A stretch of DNA of 64,000 bases, taken from the NCBI RefSeq assembly GCF_014863355.1, contig NZ_JACZEP010000001.1, forward strand, positions 682,001 through 746,000. The letters are read 5' to 3'. The notes under the pieces are model-generated. The model was not told the DNA's origin. It did no database searches and worked only from the letters and a program-made list of their open reading frames with translations. Positions 47,227 to 55,184 of this stretch are shown one piece after another. The position numbers were made by a program, and so were the translations under genes. Positions within the stretch are counted from its first letter, which is position 1. Each line of letters begins with the position of its first letter. Origin of the DNA: Aminobacter carboxidus. GTDB lineage: Bacteria; Pseudomonadota; Alphaproteobacteria; Rhizobiales; Rhizobiaceae.

Positions 47227-48576
47227 ATGCCAATGAACGATACCAACGACGCCGCGAAACTGGCCGACCGGGTGGCGAGCCTCGTCGAGGCGGCAAAGAG
47301 GGCCGGCGCCGACGCCGCCGACGCGGTTGCGGTGCGCGGCCGCTCGACAAGCGTTTCGGTGCGTCTCGGCAAGGTCGAGGCAACTGAGGCCTCGGAGAGC
47401 GAGGACATGTCGCTGAGAGTGTTCGTCGGCCAGCGCGTCGCCAGCGTTTCGGCGACTGCCGCCTCCGATCCGCAAGTGCTGGCGGAGCGCGCCGTGGCCA
47501 TGGCCAGGGTTTCGCCCGAAGATCCCTATCAGGGCCTGGCTGATGCATCATTGCTGACGCATGCACCGCGCGACCTCGATCTGTTCGACAACACCGTTGT
47601 ATCCGCCGAGCGCCTCAAGGAAGACGCGCTCGCCGCCGAAGAGGCAGCGCTCGCCGTCAAGGGCGTGACCAATTCGTCCGGCGCGGGTGCCGCCGCCGGT
47701 CTTGGCGGGTTGGTGCTTGCAACGTCGCACGGCTTTGTCGGCCACTATGTCGGCTCGCGCTTCTCGCGCTCCGCCAGTGTCATCGCCGGCGAAGGCACGT
47801 CGATGGAGCGCGACTACGAATATTCGTCACGTATTCACTTCGCCGACCTCGATGCGGCTGACGAAATCGGCCGCAAGGCCGGTGAGCGTGCCGTCAAGCG
47901 GCTCAACGCGCGCAAGGCGGCAACCGGGCCCGTCGACGTGGTCTTCGATCCGCGTGTTGCGCGCGGCATCGCCGGGCACCTCGCGGGCGCCATCAACGGC
48001 GCGTCGGTCGCCCGTAAGACAAGTTTCCTGCGCGACATGATGGGCAAGCAGGTGGCTTCCGCCGCCATTACCGCCATCGACGAGCCGTTGAAGCTGCGTG
48101 GCCAGGCGTCGCGGCCGTTCGACGGCGAGGGCATCGAAGGTGCGACGCTCAAGATGGTCGACAAGGGCGTGCTCAACCATTGGTTCCTGTCGACATCGGC
48201 GGCGCGCGAACTCGGGCTCGTCACCAATGGCCGTGGCGCGCGCGGCGGCTCGTCTGTGTCGCCGTCGTCGACCAATTTCAGCATCGAGCCGGGCGAGCGC
48301 TCGCCCGAGGACATCATCCGCTCGCTCAAGCGCGGCTTCTATGTCACCGAGGTGTTCGGCCAGGGCGTCGACATGGTGACGGGCGAGTACAGCCGCGGCG
48401 CTTCCGGCTTCTGGATCGAGAATGGCGAGATCACCTGGGCGGTGTCGGAGGTGACAATCGCCTCCAACCTCAAGGATATGTTCCTGCGCATGGTGCCGGC
48501 AAGCGACATCGACCGCAATTTCGGCACTGCCGCGCCGACGCTTCTGATCGAAGGCATGACCCTTGCAGGCGACTGA
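47227..48576 (+). CDS. pmbA: TldD/PmbA-family metallopeptidase subunit (TldE)
   Basis: The ~449-residue protein matches PmbA/TldE: VAVRGRSTSVSVRLGKVEATEASE at the N-terminus, a central VVFDPRVARGIAGHLAGAINGASV and GARGGSSVSPSSTNFSIEPGE toward the C-terminus. It has no HExxxH zinc motif, which belongs to the TldD partner. TldD and TldE together form a heterodimeric protease for microcin maturation and CcdA degradation. Start at ATG 47227 (ATG 47233 possible). The tldD gene is not in the window. Its 3' end overlaps cysQ. Confidence 0.92.
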   Translation: MPMNDTNDAAKLADRVASLVEAAKRAGADAADAVAVRGRSTSVSVRLGKVEATEASESEDMSLRVFVGQRVASVSATAASDPQVLAERAVAMARVSPEDPYQGLADASLLTHAPRDLDLFDNTVVSAERLKEDALAAEEAALAVKGVTNSSGAGAAAGLGGLVLATSHGFVGHYVGSRFSRSASVIAGEGTSMERDYEYSSRIHFADLDAADEIGRKAGERAVKRLNARKAATGPVDVVFDPRVARGIAGHLAGAINGASVARKTSFLRDMMGKQVASAAITAIDEPLKLRGQASRPFDGEGIEGATLKMVDKGVLNHWFLSTSAARELGLVTNGRGARGGSSVSPSSTNFSIEPGERSPEDIIRSLKRGFYVTEVFGQGVDMVTGEYSRGASGFWIENGEITWAVSEVTIASNLKDMFLRMVPASDIDRNFGTAAPTLLIEGMTLAGD

Positions 48577-49369
48577 CAACATCGACAATTCCGACCTGAA
48601 GGCCGAGCTCGACCTGCTGCGTGCTGCTGCCACCGAGGCCGGGCGGATCGCCATGGGCTTTTTCCGGCAGAGCCCGGAAGTCTGGTTCAAGGGCGGCAAT
48701 TCGCCGGTCAGCGAGGCCGATTACGCCGCCGACCACTATCTGCGTGAAACCTTGACGGCGGCCAGGCCCGATTATGGCTGGCTGTCGGAGGAAACCGCCG
48801 ACAGTCCCGACCGGCTCGGCGCGCGCCGCACCTTCGTCGTCGACCCGATCGACGGCACGCGCGGCTTCGTCGAGGGGCGCACGGCATGGTGCGTCAGCGT
48901 TGCCGTCGTCGAGGCCGGCCGTTCGCTCGCCGGCGTGCTCGAATGCCCGGCGCGGCAAGAGACCTACTGGGCGGTCAAAGGCGGTGGCGCCTTTCTCAAC
49001 GGCCAGCCCCTGAAGGTGCGCGAACCGGGCGAACGCATGCGTATTGCCGGTCCCAAGCCGATGATCGACAGGATGCCTGTGGGCTGGCAGGGCAGGCTCG
49101 ATCGCGAGACCTACATTCCCTCGCTGGCCTATCGCGTGGCGATGATCGCCAACGGGGTGCTCGATGCGACTTTCGTCAAGCCGAATGCCCATGATTGGGA
49201 CATCGCCGCTGCCGAGCTGATCCTGACCGAGGCGGGCGGCAAGCTGCTCGACCGGCATGGCAGCCGGCTCTCCTTTGCCGGCGAGGACATCGTTCACGGC
49301 GCGCTGATGGCCGGCAGCGGGACGCTGCTCGATGTCATGGCCGGGGTTCTCGCCAGCCACGACGGGTGA
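48563..49369 (+). CDS. cysQ: 3'(2'),5'-bisphosphate nucleotidase / inositol monophosphatase family
   Basis: The 268-residue Mg-dependent phosphatase has the two family signatures: VVDPIDGTRGFVEG and HDWDIAAAELILTEAGG. CysQ removes the 3' phosphate from PAP produced in sulfate assimilation; inositol-1-phosphatase activity is the alternative. It begins at a TTG with GAAGG upstream and overlaps pmbA by 14 bases; no other start is available before the conserved region. It is followed by a run of envelope genes. Confidence 0.88.
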   Translation: MQATDNIDNSDLKAELDLLRAAATEAGRIAMGFFRQSPEVWFKGGNSPVSEADYAADHYLRETLTAARPDYGWLSEETADSPDRLGARRTFVVDPIDGTRGFVEGRTAWCVSVAVVEAGRSLAGVLECPARQETYWAVKGGGAFLNGQPLKVREPGERMRIAGPKPMIDRMPVGWQGRLDRETYIPSLAYRVAMIANGVLDATFVKPNAHDWDIAAAELILTEAGGKLLDRHGSRLSFAGEDIVHGALMAGSGTLLDVMAGVLASHDG

Positions 49370-49447
49370 TGATTTTACCGACTGTTCCAAAACGGCGCGC
49401 TTTGGTCTAGATCAGGCAAGCCCTGAGATGATGAATCAAGGAAACAG

Positions 49448-49699
49448 ATGTCCGAAGAAAACGGAAAAAAGCAGCTCCTGCATCTGGTGTTTGGCGGCGA
49501 ACTGACCAAGCTCGGTGGAACCGAGTTCCGCGATCTCGACGCGCTCGACATGGTTGGCATCTATCCCGACTACAAGTCGGCCGAGCTGGCCTGGAAGGCA
49601 AAGGCGCAGGCAAGCGTTGATAACGCCCATATGCGCTACTTCGTCGTTCACCTGCATCGGTTGCTGGAGCCCGACACAAAGGCTGCCGGTCAGAACTGA
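49448..49699 (+). CDS. DUF4170 protein
   Basis: The 83-residue protein (core KQLLHLVFGGELTKLGGTEF and MRYFVVHLHRLLEP) belongs to DUF4170, a small alphaproteobacterial family without a known activity. Its stop overlaps the next start (TGATG), so it is translated with the DUF374 acyltransferase-like gene and waaA. Position suggests a role in Kdo or lipid A assembly, but this is inference. Confidence 0.87.
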   Translation: MSEENGKKQLLHLVFGGELTKLGGTEFRDLDALDMVGIYPDYKSAELAWKAKAQASVDNAHMRYFVVHLHRLLEPDTKAAGQN

Positions 49700-50538
49700 T
49701 GGAGCAACCCCGCATGGCGTCGCCGGCCGTGAGGCCCGCGACGAAGAAGAAGCGCGTCAAGCAGCCAGCGTCGAAGACGTTCTGGCGCCGCATTCGCGAG
49801 CCGCTTGCCAAATCGCGCTTCGCCAAGGGTGCGGTGGCGAGCCTGTTTGCCGGTGCGATGCGCTTCATCAGGCTGACCAATCCGCTGGTCAAGGGCTCCT
49901 ATGAGCTGGCCGGCGGCAGCCATGCCGACAGCGAGCCGCTGATCGTCGGGCTGTGGCACGGCCAGCATCTGCTGGCGCCGGCGCTCTATCCGAGCAAGCG
50001 CGGCCTGGTGGCGATGGTGTCGCGCAGCGCCGATGCCGAGCTCAATGCGCTTGTCATCAACAAGTTCGGCATCGAGGCGGTGCGCGGCTCCGGCGGGCGT
50101 GAAACCAGGCGCAAGCACGAAAAAGGTGGCGCAACCGCGCTGATCGCCCTGAAAAAGGCGCTCGATACCGGCAAGAACGTCTGCATGATCGCTGACATTC
50201 CGCATGGCACGCCGCGTGACGCCGGCATGGGCATCGTGCTCCTGGCACGGCTTTCCGGGCGCCCGATCGCGCCGGCGGCGATTGCCACCAGCCGCCGCAA
50301 AGTGCTGGAAGGCAGCTGGGACAAGACCACGATCAATCTGCCCTTCGGCCGCTGCGCCATCTTCGTCGCCCCGCTGATCGAGGTTCCGGCCGATGCCGAC
50401 GACGCCGAGATGGAGCGCAAGCGCCAGGAACTGACCGCGGCCATCGACCATGCCACCGAACAGGCCTATCGCCTGGTTGATGGCGGCAAAGTCGATGGCG
50501 GCAAAGTGGCCAGTGGCAGATTGGATAGTGGCACATGA
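49699..50538 (+). CDS. DUF374 lysophospholipid acyltransferase-like protein
   Basis: The 279-residue protein matches DUF374, related to the LPLAT acyltransferases: PLIVGLWHGQHLLAPALYPSKRG, with GVMVSRSADAEL-like and RETRRKHEKGGATAL segments. Its place directly before waaA suggests acyl transfer to a lipid A intermediate. The C-terminal tail contains two near-identical 15-base repeats (50479-50508, coding DGGKV twice) just before the waaA start. It is coupled on both sides by overlapping start and stop codons. Confidence 0.87.
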   Translation: MEQPRMASPAVRPATKKKRVKQPASKTFWRRIREPLAKSRFAKGAVASLFAGAMRFIRLTNPLVKGSYELAGGSHADSEPLIVGLWHGQHLLAPALYPSKRGLVAMVSRSADAELNALVINKFGIEAVRGSGGRETRRKHEKGGATALIALKKALDTGKNVCMIADIPHGTPRDAGMGIVLLARLSGRPIAPAAIATSRRKVLEGSWDKTTINLPFGRCAIFVAPLIEVPADADDAEMERKRQELTAAIDHATEQAYRLVDGGKVDGGKVASGRLDSGT

Positions 50539-51851
50539 GCGAACGCTGGGCTCGCGCCTTCCTCAGAGCCTATCGTTACGCAGGTGCCGCTGCCTATCCG
50601 ATGGTTGGCACCTATGTCGCCTGGCGCGCCTCCAAGGGCAAGGAAGACCACAACCGCCGCCGTGAACGTTATGGCGTGCCGAGCCGTGAACGGCCCGATG
50701 GGCCATTGATCTGGTTCCATGCGGCGAGCGTCGGCGAGACGATCGCGGTCGTGCCATTGATAGAGTCGATCCTTGGCTACGGCATCCATGTCGTCCTGAC
50801 GACGGGTACCGTCACCTCGGCGCAGGTCGCGGAAGAGCGGCTGGGTGGCCGGATCATCCATCAATATGTGCCGCTCGACCTCAAGCCGGCCGTCAGCCGC
50901 TTCCTCGATCACTGGCACCCCGACCTGGCGATCATCGCCGAATCGGAAATCTGGCCGATGACGATCCTCGAACTCGGCGCGCGCCGCGTGCCGCAGATCC
51001 TGGTTAACGGACGGCTCTCGGACCGCTCGTTCAAGTCGTGGAAGAAGCGCGCCTACATCGCCGAGGCGCTGTTTGAAAACATGGCCCATGTGGTGGCGCA
51101 GTCCGAGGTCGACGGCGAGCGTTTTCGCGCGCTCGGCGCCCGCCCCGTCACCGTATCGGGCAATCTCAAGGTCGATACTTCGCCGCCGCCGGCGGACGAA
51201 GCCGCCCTGTACGCGATCCAGCGCCAGATCGGCCGCCGCCCGACCTGGGCAGCCGTGTCGACCCATGACGGCGAAGAGGTGATGGCTGCCGAAGTGCACG
51301 CCATGCTGCGCAGCCGCCACCGCAGCCTGCTGACCATCATCGTGCCGCGCCATCCCGACCGTGCCGAGGCATTGGTGGCGGAGCTGACCGCCATGGGCCT
51401 GAATGTCGCCCGCCGCAGCACCGGCGACCGCATCACGCCTGACACCGACATCTTGCTCGGCGACACCATCGGCGAGATGGGGCTTTATCTGCGCCTGACC
51501 GAGATCGCCTTCGTCGGCCGCTCGATGACCGCGCAGGGCGGCCAGAACCCGCTCGAGCCGGCGATGCTCGACACCGCGGTTCTCGCCGGGCGCAACGTCC
51601 AGAACTTCCGCGACACCTACCAGCGTCTGATCGACAAGGGCGGCGCCAAGATCGTGCGCGACCGTGACATGCTCGCCGGTGCCGTCAATTTCCTGCTCGG
51701 CAACGAAATCGCCCGCCACGACATGATGTCGGCCGGTGCTGCCACCGTCGAGGAAATGCGCGGCGCGCTCGCCCGGACGCTGAAGGCGCTCGAACCCTAT
51801 ATCCATCCGCTGATCGTGCAGTCGCGCCTTAAGGGCGCGGGCGGGAGGTAG
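50535..51851 (+). CDS. waaA: Kdo transferase (3-deoxy-D-manno-octulosonate transferase)
   Basis: The 438-residue WaaA/KdtA glycosyltransferase adds Kdo to lipid IVA. The N-terminal acceptor domain has RRRERYGVPSRERPDGPLIWFHAASVGE (general base Glu), and the C-terminal half has GNLKVDTSPP, IIVPRHPDRAE and GGQNPLEPAMLDTAVL. It begins with ATGA overlap to DUF374 and is followed at once by lpxK. Length is normal. Confidence 0.96.
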   Translation: MSERWARAFLRAYRYAGAAAYPMVGTYVAWRASKGKEDHNRRRERYGVPSRERPDGPLIWFHAASVGETIAVVPLIESILGYGIHVVLTTGTVTSAQVAEERLGGRIIHQYVPLDLKPAVSRFLDHWHPDLAIIAESEIWPMTILELGARRVPQILVNGRLSDRSFKSWKKRAYIAEALFENMAHVVAQSEVDGERFRALGARPVTVSGNLKVDTSPPPADEAALYAIQRQIGRRPTWAAVSTHDGEEVMAAEVHAMLRSRHRSLLTIIVPRHPDRAEALVAELTAMGLNVARRSTGDRITPDTDILLGDTIGEMGLYLRLTEIAFVGRSMTAQGGQNPLEPAMLDTAVLAGRNVQNFRDTYQRLIDKGGAKIVRDRDMLAGAVNFLLGNEIARHDMMSAGAATVEEMRGALARTLKALEPYIHPLIVQSRLKGAGGR

Positions 51852-51853
51852 GT

Positions 51854-52879
51854 CTGGCCAGCGAAGCGCCTCCTTTCTGGTGGGAAAAGCCGGATTGGCG
51901 CGCCTACGCGCTCTATCCGGTGTCGGCGCTTTATGCCCTGGTGGCAGGCCGGCGCATGAAGGCGGCCAGGCGCGAAAAGATCGACGCACCGGTGCTGTGT
52001 GTCGGCAACTTCACCGTCGGCGGCACCGGCAAGACCCCTATTGCCATAGCACTCGCCAGGCAGGCCAAGCGCATGCAGCTGGTGCCCGGCTTCCTGTCGC
52101 GCGGGCATGGCGGCAGCTTCGCCGAACCGCACATCGTCGACGCCCATCACGACAGCGCCAAGCATGTCGGCGACGAGCCGCTGCTTTTGGCCGAACATGC
52201 GCTGGTCGCGGTCTCGGCCAACAGGGCCGCCGGCGCGCGGATGCTGATCGAGCGCGGCTGCAACTTCCTCATCATGGATGACGGCTTCCAGAGCGCGCGC
52301 ATCCACATCGACTATGCGCTGATCGTCGTCGATGCCCGCTACGGCTTGGGCAACGGACACGTCATCCCAGGCGGGCCGATGCGGGCGCGGCTGATCGATC
52401 AGCTCAGGTTCGCCGACGCCGTCCTCAAGATGGGCGAGGGCGAAAAGGCCGATGCGGTGGTGCGTCAGGCGGCGCGTGCCGGCAAGCCGGTCTTTGCCGC
52501 GGTTGCGCGTCCGCGTGGCAAGAAGGCATTCGCTGGCCGCCGCTTCCTCGCCTTCGCCGGTATCGGCCATCCGGAAAAGTTCTTCGACACTCTGACCAAA
52601 GCCGGCGCGACGGTGGTCCTGGCGCATCCGTTCGCCGACCATCATTTCTACCTGCCCGACGAGCTCGAGGACCTGGCAACTGCCGCCCGCGCCGGCGAGC
52701 TCGAACTGGTCACCACGTCCAAGGATGCCGCCAGGCTGCGCCATGGCGCAGCTTCGCCCGAATTCCTGGAAAACCTGAACGTGCTGGAGATCGACGCGGT
52801 CTTCGACGTCGAGAATGCGCCGGAGCGCATCATCGGCGAAGCGCTGGAAGCCTGGCGCCGCCGGAAGATATCAGGCTGA
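51854..52879 (+). CDS. lpxK: Tetraacyldisaccharide 4'-kinase, probable CTG start
   Basis: LpxK phosphorylates the 4' position of the lipid A precursor. The P-loop is GNFTVGGTGKTP and the family motif LIMDDGFQ is near residue 140. The frame carries the expected N-terminus ASEAPPFWWEKPDWRAYALYPVSALYALVAG before the P-loop, but the only codon at the usual start is CTG (51854), with GGGAGGT six to ten bases ahead. GTG 51920 would drop about 22 residues including the membrane-anchoring region. With the CTG the protein is 341 residues, the family norm. Confidence 0.9.
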   Translation: MASEAPPFWWEKPDWRAYALYPVSALYALVAGRRMKAARREKIDAPVLCVGNFTVGGTGKTPIAIALARQAKRMQLVPGFLSRGHGGSFAEPHIVDAHHDSAKHVGDEPLLLAEHALVAVSANRAAGARMLIERGCNFLIMDDGFQSARIHIDYALIVVDARYGLGNGHVIPGGPMRARLIDQLRFADAVLKMGEGEKADAVVRQAARAGKPVFAAVARPRGKKAFAGRRFLAFAGIGHPEKFFDTLTKAGATVVLAHPFADHHFYLPDELEDLATAARAGELELVTTSKDAARLRHGAASPEFLENLNVLEIDAVFDVENAPERIIGEALEAWRRRKISG

Positions 52880-52885
52880 GGCGCC

Positions 52886-53119
52886 TTACTTGCGCTTGCG
52901 CAGGTCCGGATTCATGTCGATTTCACGGGCCAGCGATACGGCAGCGTCACGATAAGGCTCCTGGCGCGCGACGCTCCAGTATTTGAGCTCATCCAGCGGA
53001 ATCGATTCACCTGTCACCGCGCAGCGCACGAAGGAACCGGGGCTCGTCACCTGGAAATCGCCGTCGAGATAGCGGATGCGGGCTTCGCGCGAGCCGGGGC
53101 CTTCGAAACGGTTCATCAT
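52886..53119 (-). CDS. DUF2093 protein
   Basis: The 77-residue protein (MNRFEGPGSREARIRYLDGDFQV..) is a DUF2093 member, a small alphaproteobacterial family. A single Cys lies in FVRCAVTGE. ATG 53119 (or 53116) follows AGGAGA; the longer frame to 53176 is unneeded. It is convergent with lpxK by 6 bases. Function unknown. Confidence 0.85.
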   Translation of the reverse strand: MMNRFEGPGSREARIRYLDGDFQVTSPGSFVRCAVTGESIPLDELKYWSVARQEPYRDAAVSLAREIDMNPDLRKRK

Positions 53120-53269
53120 GGGTTTTCGCTCAATCTCCTGGTGCCGATCGCCAGCCGCATCGCTTGCCGAAATCAACAGCGATCCGAAATCTACAGTTTC
53201 TTGGGCCCGTTAAGAAGGGCGTGCCGTGCAGTGCCCGGCTTTTACGGTCACAAAATGTCTTGGGTCAAG

Positions 53270-54196
53270 TTACCTCTCTTCGGACAGGAACCGTTCGACC
53301 GTCTCGGGCGCCAGCCCGGCATGGTGACCGATGCGACGCGCCAGTTCAGCCGCGGCACTCCTGGGCCGGCCCATGGGGCGGTCGAGCCAATAGGAGACCG
53401 GATTGAGCGCGCGATGCTCGTCGACGACGACGAGATGACCGGCCTTCAGCTGGTTTTCGGTGAGCGGCGGCCGCGCGAGAGCGATGCCCAAGCCGTGGCT
53501 CGCCGCCGACAGCACCAGATTGTAGTCCTCGAAGCGCCGGTCCTGCGGGCGAGGGCGATAGTCGAGGCCATGCGTGCTGAACCAGGAACGCCAGCTCGAT
53601 GCGTCGGAATCGTGGATCAGCGGAAAGTCCAGCAGCCTTTCGGCGCTGCCGCTGCCGATCCGTGCGGCAAGCTCCGGGGAGGCGATGGGAAAACAATGCT
53701 CTTCGAACATCTGCGTCGATATGCGGCCCGGGATCTTGCCGCGTCCGCAGCGAATGGACAGGTCGATGCCCTCGTCGGCGAGGTCGGCCTGGCGAATGTC
53801 GATGTCGAGCACCACGCGCAGTCTTGGGGTGCCGCCTTCGAGTTCCGACAGGCGCGGCATCAGCCACAGCCCGGCGATGGATGGGATGGAGGTCAGCCGC
53901 ACGACAGCAGCGCCGCGCGGCTCGACCCAGCGGTCGGTGGTATCTGATATCAGCAAGAACGCTTCATTGGCGCGCAGATGCAGGCGTTGGCCTTCGAGCG
54001 TCAGCGTTACCCCGCGCGCGCCACGCTCGAACAGCCTGAGCCCAAGCCAGTCCTCGAGCTTGGCGACCTGCCGGCTGATCGCGCCATGGGTCATGTTGAG
54101 CTTTTCGGCTGCCGCCGAGAAGCTGCCGCTGCGCGCTGCCGCCTGGAAGGCGCGCAAGGTTTCGAGAGGGAGCATCTGTTCTGAGCTGTGATCCAT
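53270..54196 (-). CDS. LysR-family regulator (GcvA-like), divergent from an EamA exporter
   Basis: The 308-residue LysR protein has an N-terminal HTH (LRAFQAAARSGSFSAAAEKLNMTHGAISRQVAKLEDWLG) and a PBP2-type effector domain (VRLTSIPSIAGLWLMPRLSELEG). ATG 54196 follows GAGG. A T-N11-A inverted repeat (54184-54206) covers the start codon, so autoregulation is expected. The divergent EamA transporter gene is the natural target. Confidence 0.9.
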   Translation of the reverse strand: MDHSSEQMLPLETLRAFQAAARSGSFSAAAEKLNMTHGAISRQVAKLEDWLGLRLFERGARGVTLTLEGQRLHLRANEAFLLISDTTDRWVEPRGAAVVRLTSIPSIAGLWLMPRLSELEGGTPRLRVVLDIDIRQADLADEGIDLSIRCGRGKIPGRISTQMFEEHCFPIASPELAARIGSGSAERLLDFPLIHDSDASSWRSWFSTHGLDYRPRPQDRRFEDYNLVLSAASHGLGIALARPPLTENQLKAGHLVVVDEHRALNPVSYWLDRPMGRPRSAAAELARRIGHHAGLAPETVERFLSEER

Positions 54197-54206
54197 GCTC
54201 ACAGCT
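54184..54206. promoter_or_regulatory. Candidate LysR operator on the lysR start codon
   Basis: AGCTGTG (54184-54190) and CACAGCT (54200-54206) form a perfect 7-base inverted repeat with a nine-base centre containing the lysR ATG. The T at 54189 and A at 54201 give the LysR T-N11-A pattern. It lies 80 bases from the EamA start. Confidence 0.55.
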
Positions 54207-54286
54207 GAGCCTCGATTTATTCGTTTGTCAATCAGCTCGGTATCGGAGAAGTCTAGCCCGCAGACCCAAACTGACGAGGCCTAGCC

Positions 54287-55180
54287 ATGACCGCCCAGAC
54301 CAGCACGTTGAATCCGACACAGGCGTCTTCTGCCGTGACCATCCTCGCGGTGATCGTGACGATCGTCGGCTGGGCCTCGTCCTTTCCGGCCATTCGCGCC
54401 GGGCTGAGTGCCATCGACCCGATCGAACTGGGTGCGCTGCGCTTTGCCATCGCGGCGGTGCCGTCTGCGATCTACCTGATGGTCCTGCGCCCGGCCTTGC
54501 CGGCACTGAACGAACTGTGGCGTTTTGCCTTCGGCGGCGCGGTCTTCATCGCACTCTACACAGTGCTGCTGAACTATGGCGAGATGACTGTCTCGGCGGG
54601 TGCGGCGAGCTTCATCATCAACGTCAACCCGATCATCACGGCGGTGCTGGCGATGATCCTGCTCGGCGAGCGCTTCCCGGTGCTTGCCTGGGTCGGCACC
54701 TTCCTGTCGTTTGCCGGCATCGGCATCATCGCGCTCGGCGAGGGGCAGGGGCTGACCTTCAACACCGGCGCCTTGCTGATCCTGGGATCGGCGTTGTGCA
54801 CGTCGCTGAGCAGCATTGTCCAGAAGCGCCTGTACAGCCGCCATCGGCCGCTGACCGTCTCGGCCTGGAACATGATCCTCGGCGCACTTTTCCTCGCACC
54901 CGCACTGCCCAACGGCCTCGCCCAGATGTCGGTCGCCGCAGCCGAACCATTCTGGTCGGTCATCTTTCTCGGCATCGTGCCGAGCCTGGTTGCCTATGCC
55001 AGCTGGTCGGTGGCCCTGTCGCGCCTGCCGGCGTCGCGGGCCTCGAACTTCATGTATTGCGTACCACCGGTGGCTGTTGCGATCGGCTTTGTCTGGCTCG
55101 GCGAGACGCCCGGCCTGTTCGGCATAACAGGCGGCGCGCTGGCGCTGGCCGGCGTGGTGCTGGTCAATCTCAAGCGCTGA
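54287..55180 (+). CDS. EamA/DMT-family transporter
   Basis: The 297-residue, ten-helix protein has two EamA repeats: IVGWASSFPAIRAGLSAIDPIELGALRFAIAAVPSAIYL and, in the second half, LTVSAWNMILGALFLAPAL with ASRASNFMYCVPPVAVAIGFVWLGE. Such proteins export amino acids, bases or drugs. It is divergent from the LysR gene and ends 4 bases from convergent mutL. Substrate unknown. Confidence 0.9.
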   Translation: MTAQTSTLNPTQASSAVTILAVIVTIVGWASSFPAIRAGLSAIDPIELGALRFAIAAVPSAIYLMVLRPALPALNELWRFAFGGAVFIALYTVLLNYGEMTVSAGAASFIINVNPIITAVLAMILLGERFPVLAWVGTFLSFAGIGIIALGEGQGLTFNTGALLILGSALCTSLSSIVQKRLYSRHRPLTVSAWNMILGALFLAPALPNGLAQMSVAAAEPFWSVIFLGIVPSLVAYASWSVALSRLPASRASNFMYCVPPVAVAIGFVWLGETPGLFGITGGALALAGVVLVNLKR

Positions 55181-55184
55181 CAGG

